A DNA stretch of 64,000 bases from CBFHWU01 sp965659665 (GTDB taxonomy: Bacteria; Bacteroidota; Bacteroidia; Flavobacteriales; Flavobacteriaceae). How positions within the stretch are numbered: position 1 is the stretch's first letter; each line of letters opens with the position of its first letter. Under the pieces are notes generated by a model. The model ran no database searches, was not told the DNA's origin, and was given only the letters and a program-made list of their open reading frames with translations. Location of the stretch: positions 41,740 to 105,739 of the forward strand of contig CBFHWU010000032.1 in the NCBI GenBank assembly GCA_965659665.1, read 5' to 3'. A program made the translations under genes and the position numbers. This document shows, piece by piece, positions 48,814-58,440 of the stretch.

Positions 48814-49827
48814 ATGAATACACTACAACTTAATCAATTAAAAGAAGCTCTTAAGACTCCACAACGAGTTGTCATAATCCCACACAAAAACCCTGATGGT
48901 GATGCCATAGGAAGTTGTTTGGGGTGGATGCACTTTTTAAAAAAATTTGGCCACCAAGTTAGTGTTATATCCCCAAACGAATACCCTCAGTTTTTACAGT
49001 GGATTCCAGGTAACGAATCGGTTTGTATTTACAATCATGATCAAGATCAATTCAATACCATCATAAAACAAGCTTCTATTATATTTACGCTTGATTTTAA
49101 CGCCTTAAATCGAATTGCAAAAATGGGAGCTGTAGTGGAACAATCAGATGCACTTAAAGTCATGATCGATCATCATCGTGAACCAGAAGGTTATGCCAAT
49201 ATTTCTTTTTCCTATCCTGAGCTAGGATCAACTTGTGAAGTGGTTTATCATATCATTGAAGCTCTCGAACATACGGATATCATCTCAAAAGAAATCGCGA
49301 CTTGCTTGTATGTTGGAATACTAACTGATTCGGGCTCATTTCGTTTTCCATCAGTGACTGCCAAAACCCATCGGATTGTAGCTACTCTTATTGAAAAAGG
49401 AGCTGACCATGTCCAAATCAATGATAATATAAAAGATACAGCTACCTTAGATCGATTACAATTAATTGGGAAAGCGTTAAATAATATTCATTATATTTCC
49501 GAACTAAGAACTGCTTATGTAACTTTAAGTCAAGAAGAACTCAATAGTTTTAATTATCAAAAAGGGGATACGGAAGGATTAGTAAATTATGGACTTTCCA
49601 TACAAAATTGTGTTTTTTCTGTGATTATGATTGAAAATAAAAAAGAAGGAATTATTAAAATGTCATTCCGATCAAAAGGAAATTTTTCAGTTAACGAATT
49701 TGCTCGACAACATTTTGACGGTGGTGGACATCACAACGCTGCAGGTGGGCGAAGCGAATTTTCATTAAACAAAACCTGTGAGCATTTTTTAGCTGTTTTA
49801 AACAATTACAAAGAAGCACTTCAATAG
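48814..49827 (+). CDS. DHH phosphoesterase, NrnA-like oligoribonuclease/pAp phosphatase
   Basis: 337 residues. Metal-binding motifs: IPHKNPDGDAIGSCLG (about 20-36), LDFNA, DHHREPEG and DSGSFRFPS. The C-terminal DHHA1 domain contains the substrate loop DGGGHHNAAGG. The family degrades short RNA and converts pAp to AMP in bacteria without Orn. Cytoplasmic. Two bases separate it from gldI. Confidence 0.88.
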   Translation: MNTLQLNQLKEALKTPQRVVIIPHKNPDGDAIGSCLGWMHFLKKFGHQVSVISPNEYPQFLQWIPGNESVCIYNHDQDQFNTIIKQASIIFTLDFNALNRIAKMGAVVEQSDALKVMIDHHREPEGYANISFSYPELGSTCEVVYHIIEALEHTDIISKEIATCLYVGILTDSGSFRFPSVTAKTHRIVATLIEKGADHVQINDNIKDTATLDRLQLIGKALNNIHYISELRTAYVTLSQEELNSFNYQKGDTEGLVNYGLSIQNCVFSVIMIENKKEGIIKMSFRSKGNFSVNEFARQHFDGGGHHNAAGGRSEFSLNKTCEHFLAVLNNYKEALQ

Positions 49828-49829
49828 AT

Positions 49830-50342
49830 ATGAAATTTTTTTTAAGTGTAGTATTGTGCTGTATTGTAAGTTGTTCAAAACTTGAACCTCGGTACCCCTT
49901 AAATAACCCCAAAACAACTTTAATGATTGATTCAGCTAAAAAAAATAAACAACAACTCGCTGTTGAAGTTGAACTAATTGAACAGTGGCTGGCAAAAAAA
50001 AACGATACTTTTCGCTTTTTAAATGCTGGTGTATGGCTATCTCTTGAAAGCATCCCCAAATCGCCGCTATATGTTTCTGAAAATGAAAGTTTCACGATTC
50101 AAATATCACTATACGATTTAAATGATAAGCAACTGGTTAATAATAGAATTTTGACCACTGTAAAAGGGAGTCGTGAACTTCCACAAGGAATTTCTAATAC
50201 TATCCCCATGATCCCAAAAGGAGTTAAATGTATGCTATTAATTCCTTCATTGCTGGCATATGGTTCATCAGGGGATGGTAATTTGATACCACCCAACACT
50301 CCTTTGGTTGCACATATTTTTATACCTTTGACAACCAAATAA
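49830..50342 (+). CDS. gldI: Gliding motility lipoprotein GldI (FKBP-type)
   Basis: 170 residues. Lipoprotein signal ending CCIVSCSK; the domain is FKBP-type peptidyl-prolyl isomerase, with the final strands LLIPSLLAYGSSGDGNLIPP. GldI is needed for gliding in Flavobacterium johnsoniae and helps fold periplasmic or secreted proteins, linking it to T9SS. It is unusually short and lacks some FKBP active-site aromatics by eye. It is followed after 8 bases by a cyclophilin-FKBP fusion, the expected neighbour. Confidence 0.8.
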   Translation: MKFFLSVVLCCIVSCSKLEPRYPLNNPKTTLMIDSAKKNKQQLAVEVELIEQWLAKKNDTFRFLNAGVWLSLESIPKSPLYVSENESFTIQISLYDLNDKQLVNNRILTTVKGSRELPQGISNTIPMIPKGVKCMLLIPSLLAYGSSGDGNLIPPNTPLVAHIFIPLTTK

Positions 50343-50350
50343 TAAAACAC

Positions 50351-51397
50351 ATGAAATCTCAAAATTTTTTAATTCTCTTAGTAGGCATCTTTATCATGTC
50401 CTGTGAAAACCCTTATGGTGAAGGAATTTTTGCCACTATTGAAACCAATCGTGGTGATATTGTTGTTCAGCTTTATTTTGATAAAACCCCTGTAACAGTA
50501 GCAAATTTTGTTTCTCTCAGCGAGGGAGACAATCCTCGTGTGAATGAAATTTATCAAAACAAACCCTTTTATGATGGGATAATTTTCCATAGAGTCATTA
50601 ATGATTTTATGATACAAGCGGGGGATCCAAACGGATCAGGACAGGGTGGTCCTGGATATAAATTTGAGGATGAGATTGTTGAAAGTTTAAAACACGATAG
50701 TGCAGGAATTTTATCAATGGCCAATTCGGGTGCTGCTACAAATGGAAGTCAATTTTTTATTACGCACAAGGCTACCCCATGGCTTGATGGTCGTCATACT
50801 GTTTTTGGTAAAGTGTTAGAGGGGCAAAATGTTGTCGATTCAATTCGTCAGAATGATACCATATTTCATGTCAAAATAAAACGATCAGGAAAAGAAGCCC
50901 GACAATTTAAAGCCAAACAAGTATTTGATGACTCGTTCTTAGAAGCAGAAGAAAAGAAAAATAAAATAGAACTCCTAAAAAAAGAAACTGCAGCTGTACA
51001 CGCTTCATTAAAAGCTGAAGCAACCACAACTGAAAGTGGTTTGAAATATACAATCACTTCTCAAGGTCAAGGGGAAGCCGTTTCTGAAGACAAAAAAATC
51101 AACACCCATTATGCTGTCTATTTTGAAGATGGTGCTTTACTAGATACCAGTGTACTTGAGATTGCGAAAAGTTATGATATGGTTAATCCTCGTCGCCCAT
51201 ACAACCCTTTAACCGCTCAGGTAGGCCCAGAAGCACGTATGATTGAAGGATTTAAAGAAGGGCTCAAGCTCCTTAATGTAGGCGATAAAGCAACCTTATT
51301 TCTGCCTTATGATTTGGCATACGGAGCTCAAGGAGGAGGAGCTATTCCACCTGAATCTAATCTAATTTTTGAAGTCGAAATCGTTTCTCAAGAATAA
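50351..51397 (+). CDS. Lipoprotein peptidyl-prolyl isomerase, cyclophilin-FKBP fusion
   Basis: 348 residues. Lipoprotein signal (GIFIMSCENP). A cyclophilin-type domain spans about 25-180: FDKTPVTVANFVSLSEGD, FHRVINDFMIQAGDP, NGSQFFITH and LDGRHTVFGKV. A linker helix rich in Lys/Glu follows, then an FKBP domain about 215-348, with TLFLPYDLAYGAQGGGAIPP near the end. Both domains isomerise X-Pro bonds; the protein likely helps fold outer-membrane or secreted cargo together with GldI. Confidence 0.88.
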   Translation: MKSQNFLILLVGIFIMSCENPYGEGIFATIETNRGDIVVQLYFDKTPVTVANFVSLSEGDNPRVNEIYQNKPFYDGIIFHRVINDFMIQAGDPNGSGQGGPGYKFEDEIVESLKHDSAGILSMANSGAATNGSQFFITHKATPWLDGRHTVFGKVLEGQNVVDSIRQNDTIFHVKIKRSGKEARQFKAKQVFDDSFLEAEEKKNKIELLKKETAAVHASLKAEATTTESGLKYTITSQGQGEAVSEDKKINTHYAVYFEDGALLDTSVLEIAKSYDMVNPRRPYNPLTAQVGPEARMIEGFKEGLKLLNVGDKATLFLPYDLAYGAQGGGAIPPESNLIFEVEIVSQE

Positions 51398-51400
51398 TTT

Positions 51401-52438
51401 ATGCGTTGGTCATACCACCATTGGCTGGCCTTATCATTTATTCCACAATGGTTTTTTATTCAATGGATAGCAGAACATCCTCAATGGGTCGAATATAATT
51501 ACAGCACCACCTGGTATATTTATTGGGCACAAATTAACCGCGTTATTTTAGGTTGGATTCCTTTTTCGGTGGGTGATGTCTTCTATATCGGATGCCTTGT
51601 TTTTGTTTTCAAAAAAATTATTTATCTACGAAAAACCATTCGTTCATTTTCGCTTGTGAAAACGGTTGCGGTAGTGGCCTTGGTTCATCTTGTTTTTCAA
51701 TGGCAATGGGGGATTAATTATCATCGAATTCCTCTTTCTGAACAATTAAATGCTTCAAATGCTTACACTACTTCAAGTCTTATTCAAGCGACAAGTTACT
51801 TTATTGACAAGACCAATAAAATGCATTCAACCCTATCAAATCATGATAGCTTGCCTATCATTATACCATACTCCACAAAGAAAATATTAAAACTCGGAGC
51901 TGAGGCCATAAAAAATAAATACCCCTCTTTTAAATCTAAAAGTATAAAGGCTTCGCTTTGGAGTTTTCCTTTAAGTTATATGGGTTTTGGAGGATACCTT
52001 AACCCCTTTACCCTAGAGGCTCAAGTCAATACACTACAACCAAAACTCCGTATTTTGACTACGGCTTGTCACGAAATCGCTCATCAGTTAGGTTTTGCTG
52101 CTGAAGATGAGGCTAACTATATTGGTATGACAACCTCAATGAACTCCACTGATCCTTATATGCGATATGCAGGGCATTCTTTAGCACTTCAATATTGTTT
52201 AGTCGAATTACGCAAAAGAGATAAGGAGTCTTTTACAAATCATTACAACACCATTCATGGAGGTGTAATCGAAAATTATAGAGAAATTTCTTTGTTTTGG
52301 CAACGACATCAAAATCCATTTGAGCCTTTTTTTAAAAAGAGTTACGATGTGTATTTAAAAGCAAACCACCAATCGGCTGGCATTGAAAGCTATCAATTGG
52401 TGGTAGATTTATTAATTCAACATGTTGCTAATCCATAA
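51401..52438 (+). CDS. DUF3810 membrane protein with HExxH motif
   Basis: 345 residues. Three membrane helices lie in the first 110 residues. The C-terminal domain has TACHEIAHQLGFAAEDEANY near 222-241; HExxH with a downstream Glu is a zinc-metalloprotease signature. The family (DUF3810) is found in Bacteroidetes and its substrate is unknown. It is 3 bases after the isomerase gene and the 3' end overlaps the convergent BNR gene by 11 bases. Confidence 0.8.
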   Translation: MRWSYHHWLALSFIPQWFFIQWIAEHPQWVEYNYSTTWYIYWAQINRVILGWIPFSVGDVFYIGCLVFVFKKIIYLRKTIRSFSLVKTVAVVALVHLVFQWQWGINYHRIPLSEQLNASNAYTTSSLIQATSYFIDKTNKMHSTLSNHDSLPIIIPYSTKKILKLGAEAIKNKYPSFKSKSIKASLWSFPLSYMGFGGYLNPFTLEAQVNTLQPKLRILTTACHEIAHQLGFAAEDEANYIGMTTSMNSTDPYMRYAGHSLALQYCLVELRKRDKESFTNHYNTIHGGVIENYREISLFWQRHQNPFEPFFKKSYDVYLKANHQSAGIESYQLVVDLLIQHVANP

Positions 52439-55400
52439 TTTTAGGACCTCCTACTTCTTCCAAACGACGTGCTAAATCTTCAACTTTAGCTGAAAAACTT
52501 GTCATCTGAGGTTGATACGCTTTCCATAGTTGTTGAGTCATTTTAAAGCTTTCCATATGCAAAGCTGTTGGACCATATGAATTTCTTGAAATTCCACTTA
52601 TTGAAAAATACAAACGATCCGTTATTGTTGGCTGATCTTTTTCTCCGATCTCAGCACGTGCAGGGCTTCCCTCAATCATGATTTTTAAGCGATTCATTTC
52701 ATCGCGCAAATCGTAGGCTTCTTGCGTGAGTTCTACTTGATTAGATTTTACATATCCTAAGCTTTTCATTATTGTATTGAGCTTAGTACTCGATTTTTCA
52801 AATTTATTTTCAGCAAGGTTTAAAGTGGTAAACATCTCAATTACATTGTCAAGGTAGTCATCCATTTGGTCTTCAAGTGGATTATTCAAAACGTTTTTAC
52901 GAATTTGTTCTACTTCAAAAGAAACTGGAGTTGACAATGATGTAAGCTGCCCACCAATACGTTGATGCAGTTGTGCGGTGTAAGTTCCAGGATCTACATG
53001 AATCCGAAGCCCTGTATTGGAAGATTTGTTTCGCATAACAGTGGGTAAGGTTGTTTTTAAATCCCATTGCATTTGTTTTAGTCCTTTACCCAACGGTGCT
53101 TTGATCTGGTCGACTACATTTCCATTTGCATCAGAAATAACAATGAGTGCTTCATTTTTGCCTTCGTTTTCTTCAGCATCTAATGCATCCCAACCTGGAA
53201 AGGGTATATCTTCATCCTTAAGTTCTTTTTCAGCCTTTTTTCGTTTTGATTTTAATCGGCTTGGAACATCAGGAATATAGTATGAAATCGTTGCCCCATA
53301 CTTTGGATTTTTAGCAGTAAAATAGGAAGCTCCTTGACTGGAAGTCCCTCCATTAATCGGATTGTATTGAAGTGCCTTACGAGGAGTGAACAATTGAGCG
53401 GATGACAGTTTTGTTTGATCAGTGAGCTCACGAAGTGCACTATAATCATCTAACACATAAAAACCCCTTCCAAAAGTAGCCAATACAAGATCATTTTCAC
53501 GCTTTTGAATCACCAAATCACGAACTGAAATAGTAGGCAGTCCATTTGAAAATTTATGCCATTCACCTCCTTGATTTAAACTCACATAAACTCCATATTC
53601 GGTAGCTAAAAACAACAAATCTTTATTCACGTGATCTTGAACCAATCGCCACACTAGAGTATGATCAGGTAGACCCTCTGTAATGGATTTCCATTTCTTA
53701 CCTCCATCCGTTGTTTTGAACAAATAGGGCTTGTAGTCCCCAAATTTATGATTGTCTAGTGCCACGTATGCTGTGTTTTCGTCGTGTAAGTCGGCTTTAA
53801 TATCATTGACAAAAGCTGTAGTTGGAGTATCGGGTAATTTGTCTACAGTCATTTTGGTCCAAGAACTACCACCGTCTTTGGTGTATTGTATGATCCCATC
53901 ATCAGATCCAGCATAAAGTACATCAGGATTAAGCGGAGATTCGGCCAGGGAAGTTAACGTATTATAGGTTGACATCGCATAAACATCCCATGCAGCGTCC
54001 CAACTTTGTTGACGACCCATAATAGGTAAGCTTAATCGTTCTTCATTTTTAGTCAAATCTTTAGAAATTGGAATCCAACTATCCCCTCTATTTTCGGATT
54101 TCCATACCCGCTGAGATCCAAAATACAAACGCTTGGGGTCATGATGACTCACCAATATAGGAGCATCCCAATTGAAACGCTCATAATCTTCCCCTAAACC
54201 ACTTTGTGGTTTGATATATACTGCCTCGCCTGTTGTTCGATCAATACGATTGAGATTTCCTTGTTGCCACTGCGCATAAACGATGTTTGGGTTTCCAGGC
54301 TCGGTAGCGGGCTGGTGTCCATCACCTCCCAACAATACAAACCAATCGGAATTGACTATTCCGTTTGATCGAAATGTTCGAGAAGGACCTCCTTGAGTGT
54401 TGTTATCTTGAGTGCCTCCAAAAATATTGTAAAAAGGTTTTGCATCATCTACGGCCAGTTTATAAAATTGGGTTAGGGGTAAGTTGGAAACAAAACGCCA
54501 ACTTTGAGTATCATCAAAAGACTCATAAATACCACCATCTGTCCCGATCAACAAATAATTAGGATCATCAGTGAATGTCAAGGAGTGATTATCAGAATGT
54601 TTATTGGATTCTTTCATCGTGTAAAATGTTTTTCCTCCATTTTCTGAAACTAATGTTCGAACATTCATCAAATAAATTTTATCAAAAACATGGGGGGAAG
54701 CAATCAATTCTTGATAATAATGAGGTCCTGTTCCACCTGAAACTGTATCAGACATTTTTTTCCAACTTGCCCCACCATTATCCGATCGATAAACACCTCC
54801 TTTACGGCGGTCGAGTTCAATAGCCGCATACAAGACATCAGGTTGTATTGGTGAAATGGCCAAACCAATCTTACCCATGCTTCCTACAGGTAATCCTTTG
54901 TTAATTTTTCGCCAAGTATTTCCTCCATCAGTACTTTTATAAAGTCCTGTTCCTGGTCCTCCACCCATGTATGCTGCAACGTTTCGATGACGTTGCCAGG
55001 AAGCTGCATATAAAACATCCGGATTACGAGAATCAATAACCAAATCTGTGACCCCTGTCCAATCGTCTATTTTGAGACAATTGACCCAAGTTTTACCTCC
55101 GTCAGTAGTTTTATATAATCCTCGTTCACCTCCATTACTCCACAAAGGACCTTGAGAGGCAACCCAAACGATATTTGAATTTGTAGGATGAACAATGATT
55201 TTAGAAATATGCTCAGAGGATTCAAGACCCGAAAGCGACCAACTGGATCCAGCGTCATGGCTCACATACACACCATGTCCTATGCCAACATGACGACCCC
55301 CTACATTTTCGCCAGTTCCTAACCAAATGGTGGAGCTATTGTTTGGATCAATAGTTATACTGCCTGTGGAATAAAACTTTTGCGCATCGGTAAGGGGTTT

Positions 55401-55649
55401 CCAAGTAGTTCCTGCATTGGTAGTTTTCCAAACACCACCTGATCCGACAGCTACATACCATATATTGGTATTGTTAGCATCAATGGCGATATCTGCAATT
55501 CGACCCGACATAAATGCGGGCCCTATGCTTCGAAATGAAAATCCATTTAATGCAGATTTTAAAATAGGTAATTCCTTTTCTTTGTCATCCTGACCATGCA
55601 CAATGGTTAATGAAAGAAAAAAACTGAGGTAAAAAATAAATTTTTTCAT
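52428..55649 (-). CDS. Secreted VPS10/BNR-repeat (sortilin-like) beta-propeller protein
   Basis: About 1073 residues from the second Met (MKKFIFYLSFFLSLTIVHGQ, signal peptide). A start three codons upstream (55658) is possible. Asp-box/BNR repeats recur: GVWKTTNAGTTWKPL, GLYKTTDGGKTW, GVYRSDNGGASW and YLFKTTDGGKKW. They build two or more propellers over residues 40-760. The last 300 residues are helical and unassigned. Relatives are often annotated as glycosyl hydrolases, but no catalytic residues were recognised. The protein is large and periplasmic or secreted. Confidence 0.82.
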   Translation of the reverse strand: MKKFIFYLSFFLSLTIVHGQDDKEKELPILKSALNGFSFRSIGPAFMSGRIADIAIDANNTNIWYVAVGSGGVWKTTNAGTTWKPLTDAQKFYSTGSITIDPNNSSTIWLGTGENVGGRHVGIGHGVYVSHDAGSSWSLSGLESSEHISKIIVHPTNSNIVWVASQGPLWSNGGERGLYKTTDGGKTWVNCLKIDDWTGVTDLVIDSRNPDVLYAASWQRHRNVAAYMGGGPGTGLYKSTDGGNTWRKINKGLPVGSMGKIGLAISPIQPDVLYAAIELDRRKGGVYRSDNGGASWKKMSDTVSGGTGPHYYQELIASPHVFDKIYLMNVRTLVSENGGKTFYTMKESNKHSDNHSLTFTDDPNYLLIGTDGGIYESFDDTQSWRFVSNLPLTQFYKLAVDDAKPFYNIFGGTQDNNTQGGPSRTFRSNGIVNSDWFVLLGGDGHQPATEPGNPNIVYAQWQQGNLNRIDRTTGEAVYIKPQSGLGEDYERFNWDAPILVSHHDPKRLYFGSQRVWKSENRGDSWIPISKDLTKNEERLSLPIMGRQQSWDAAWDVYAMSTYNTLTSLAESPLNPDVLYAGSDDGIIQYTKDGGSSWTKMTVDKLPDTPTTAFVNDIKADLHDENTAYVALDNHKFGDYKPYLFKTTDGGKKWKSITEGLPDHTLVWRLVQDHVNKDLLFLATEYGVYVSLNQGGEWHKFSNGLPTISVRDLVIQKRENDLVLATFGRGFYVLDDYSALRELTDQTKLSSAQLFTPRKALQYNPINGGTSSQGASYFTAKNPKYGATISYYIPDVPSRLKSKRKKAEKELKDEDIPFPGWDALDAEENEGKNEALIVISDANGNVVDQIKAPLGKGLKQMQWDLKTTLPTVMRNKSSNTGLRIHVDPGTYTAQLHQRIGGQLTSLSTPVSFEVEQIRKNVLNNPLEDQMDDYLDNVIEMFTTLNLAENKFEKSSTKLNTIMKSLGYVKSNQVELTQEAYDLRDEMNRLKIMIEGSPARAEIGEKDQPTITDRLYFSISGISRNSYGPTALHMESFKMTQQLWKAYQPQMTSFSAKVEDLARRLEEVGGPKIMD

Positions 55650-55796
55650 GAAAATCATTTAAATTATATTGTTTTAAAATTAGTCCTATGAATCATATTA
55701 TACAAATAAATATTACCATTTAATTTTCTCTATTAAATCTAACAAATTAACACTTTAATTTATTTTAGTTATTTTCACGTTTAATAACAACAATTT

Positions 55797-58205
55797 ATGA
55801 ACCAAATCTTTTTTATTTTCGTGACGTTTTCTTTTGCTTTTATGAGCAATGCACAAGAAAGCTTGACCTACCAAACCCCTTCTTCAGAAATTTTGGAATT
55901 GGTAAATGCGCCTAATGCTCCCAATGTTAAAATGAATAGCAAAAATAATTACATGATCTTTCTTTATAGAAACACCTATAAAAGCATTTCTGAACTTTCT
56001 GAAAAAGAAATGCGTTTAGGAGGACTTCGAATTAATCCCAAAACAAATATCGGAAGCCGTGTTAATTACTTTAACAATATTAAAATTCAGCCTCTAAATA
56101 CAGATCAAATTGTTCAAGTAAAGGGTTTACCTAAAAACCCGAGACTCTCCAATCTCAATTGGTCTCCTGATGAGAAGAAGATAGCATTTACGCATACCAC
56201 TGACACGGGAGTTGAAGTTTGGATACTTAATCTTATAAATTCAACCGCCCAAAAGCTAACTGAAGCACGTGTAAATGCAAATATGAGGGATGTTGTTAAT
56301 TGGTTCAAAGATAGCAGTCGTTTATTAGTAAAAATGCTTCCTCAAAACAGAAAAACACTTATCGATGTGGCTCAAGAAGTCCCATCTGGGCCTATCATTT
56401 CAATAAATAAAGGAAAAAAAGCCCAAAACAGAACCTACCAAGACTTATTAAAAAACAAATCAGATGAGCACAATTTTGAACAGTTGTCTCATTCCGAAAT
56501 ATATGAAGTTTCCTTAGATGGAACCCAAAAGCCTTGGCTAGGAAATGCCATGTACGAAAATGTAAGCTTTTCTCCTGATGGTAATTATGTGATGATAACA
56601 ACCATTGAAAAACCATTTTCATATTTGGTTACTTATAGAAGATTTGCTTCAAAAATAACGGTTTATGATAAGGCTGGAACAAAAATTAAAACAGTAGTCG
56701 AAGTCCCACTCATTGAAGATCTTCCAAAAGGTTTTATGGCTACCCGAAAAGGAAAACGAAGTTTCAATTGGCGTAGTGACCTTCCTGCTAGCTTGATTTA
56801 TGCCCAAGCTTTAGACGAGGGAGACCCCGCTAAAATGGTCAGTCATCGGGATGAAGTTTTTCAATGGGACGCTCCTTTTATTCAACCCTCCAAAAGTATT
56901 CTTAAAACAATAAATCGTTTCTCAAGTATTCAATGGGGAACAAATGATTTGGCTATTGCTTATGATAATTGGTGGGATACTCGAAACACAAAAACCTATA
57001 TATTTGACCCGTCAGATTCGTCAAAAACACCTTTGGTATTATTTGACTTAAACTCTCAAGATACCTACAGCGATCCAGGAAGTTTTGTCACAAAACGCAA
57101 TGATCTTGGAAGAAACGTATTGGCTTTAACAAATAAAAATGCTTTTTTGATCGGGAAAGGGTTTTCTGAAAAAGGACAATTTCCATTTGTAGATCAGATT
57201 AATCTTTCTACTCAAAAAACAAAACGCCTATATCAATCCAGTTACACCAATCGATTAGAAAGCCTGAGAAGCTATGATGTTAAAAAAAATCAATTGTTGG
57301 TACGAATAGAGTCCAAAAATGATTTTCCAAACTATTATTTCAGAAATCTCAATAAAAATAAACTTCAACAAATCACCTTTTTTAAAAACCCGTTTCAGAG
57401 TATTCAAACCATAAACAAAGAAGTGATCACTTATCAAAGAGAAGATGGATTAGAACTCTCAGGAACCCTTTATTTACCGTTAGGGTATGACACCACAAAA
57501 AAAGAAAAAATGCCCATGATATTATGGGCGTATCCACGTGAATTCAAAGACAAAACCAGTGCTTCTCAAAACACCCAAAACCCGAACGAATTTACTTCTC
57601 CTTTTTGGGGTTCTCCCATATATTGGGTAACCAAAGGGTATGTGGTATTGGACGACGCTGCTTTTCCTATCATTGGCGAAGGAAATATTGAACCTAATGA
57701 TTCGTTCAGAGCTCAATTAGTTTCCAATGCCAAAGCGGCTATTGATGCCGTAGATAAGTTAGGGTATATCGATCGAGAACGTGTTGCTGTTGGAGGGCAT
57801 AGCTATGGCGCCTTTATGGTGGCTAATTTACTCTCACATTCAGACCTCTTTGCAGCTGGAATTGCTCGTAGTGGTGCTTACAACCGAACCCTTACCCCTT
57901 TTGGGTTTCAGAGTGAACAACGAAGTTATTGGGAAGCCCCAGAAGTGTATTATACCATGTCTCCTTTTATGCATGCCAACAAAATGAAAACACCCCTACT
58001 TTTAGTTCATGGAGAAGCTGATAACAACTCAGGTACTTATCCGCTACAAAGTACGCGCTATTTTAATGCTTTAAAAGGGTTAGGAGCTACTGTTCGTTTG
58101 GTCATGCTTCCTAAAGAAAGTCATGGATATAGAGCTAAAGAAAGTATTTTACACCTGCTATGGGAACAAGATCAATGGCTCGAAAAATATGTTAAAAACA
58201 AATAA
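55797..58205 (+). CDS. Secreted S9 prolyl oligopeptidase family peptidase (glutamyl endopeptidase-like)
   Basis: 802 residues with a signal peptide (ending MSNAQE). An N-terminal beta-propeller-like part (about 60-540) is followed by an S9 alpha/beta-hydrolase domain. Catalytic Ser in VGGHSYGAFM near 669, Asp near 741 in VHGEADNNSG, His near 776 in ESHGYR. It resembles the glutamyl endopeptidase/DAP group; the cleavage preference cannot be read from sequence. It is divergent from the BNR gene. Confidence 0.87.
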   Translation: MNQIFFIFVTFSFAFMSNAQESLTYQTPSSEILELVNAPNAPNVKMNSKNNYMIFLYRNTYKSISELSEKEMRLGGLRINPKTNIGSRVNYFNNIKIQPLNTDQIVQVKGLPKNPRLSNLNWSPDEKKIAFTHTTDTGVEVWILNLINSTAQKLTEARVNANMRDVVNWFKDSSRLLVKMLPQNRKTLIDVAQEVPSGPIISINKGKKAQNRTYQDLLKNKSDEHNFEQLSHSEIYEVSLDGTQKPWLGNAMYENVSFSPDGNYVMITTIEKPFSYLVTYRRFASKITVYDKAGTKIKTVVEVPLIEDLPKGFMATRKGKRSFNWRSDLPASLIYAQALDEGDPAKMVSHRDEVFQWDAPFIQPSKSILKTINRFSSIQWGTNDLAIAYDNWWDTRNTKTYIFDPSDSSKTPLVLFDLNSQDTYSDPGSFVTKRNDLGRNVLALTNKNAFLIGKGFSEKGQFPFVDQINLSTQKTKRLYQSSYTNRLESLRSYDVKKNQLLVRIESKNDFPNYYFRNLNKNKLQQITFFKNPFQSIQTINKEVITYQREDGLELSGTLYLPLGYDTTKKEKMPMILWAYPREFKDKTSASQNTQNPNEFTSPFWGSPIYWVTKGYVVLDDAAFPIIGEGNIEPNDSFRAQLVSNAKAAIDAVDKLGYIDRERVAVGGHSYGAFMVANLLSHSDLFAAGIARSGAYNRTLTPFGFQSEQRSYWEAPEVYYTMSPFMHANKMKTPLLLVHGEADNNSGTYPLQSTRYFNALKGLGATVRLVMLPKESHGYRAKESILHLLWEQDQWLEKYVKNK

Positions 58206-58430
58206 AAAAATTTAATTCTACATAAATGTTTATTGAGTAAAACGCAACCTTTTTAAAAATCTTTCCTTTTTTATCTTCAGTCGTGTTTTTTTTGTTCTAA
58301 TGGCTTTTTTCAATGATTATGTGTAGAATATCCATTATATAGGTCGAATAGGTATGAGGGGAACCTGATTTTTTTTTACTCTTTTTGATGCACTACAATA
58401 ATATCAACTAAACCCTTGGGATTATCCTTA

Positions 58431-58438
58431 TTTTTGCA
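58431..58438 (+). promoter_or_regulatory. -7 element of rlmD
   Basis: TATTTTTG ends 2 bases before the ATG at 58441. If used, the mRNA would start at or just after the ATG, i.e. leaderless, unless an upstream promoter is used. No -33 TTTG at the right spacing. Confidence 0.4.
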
Positions 58439-58440
58439 TT

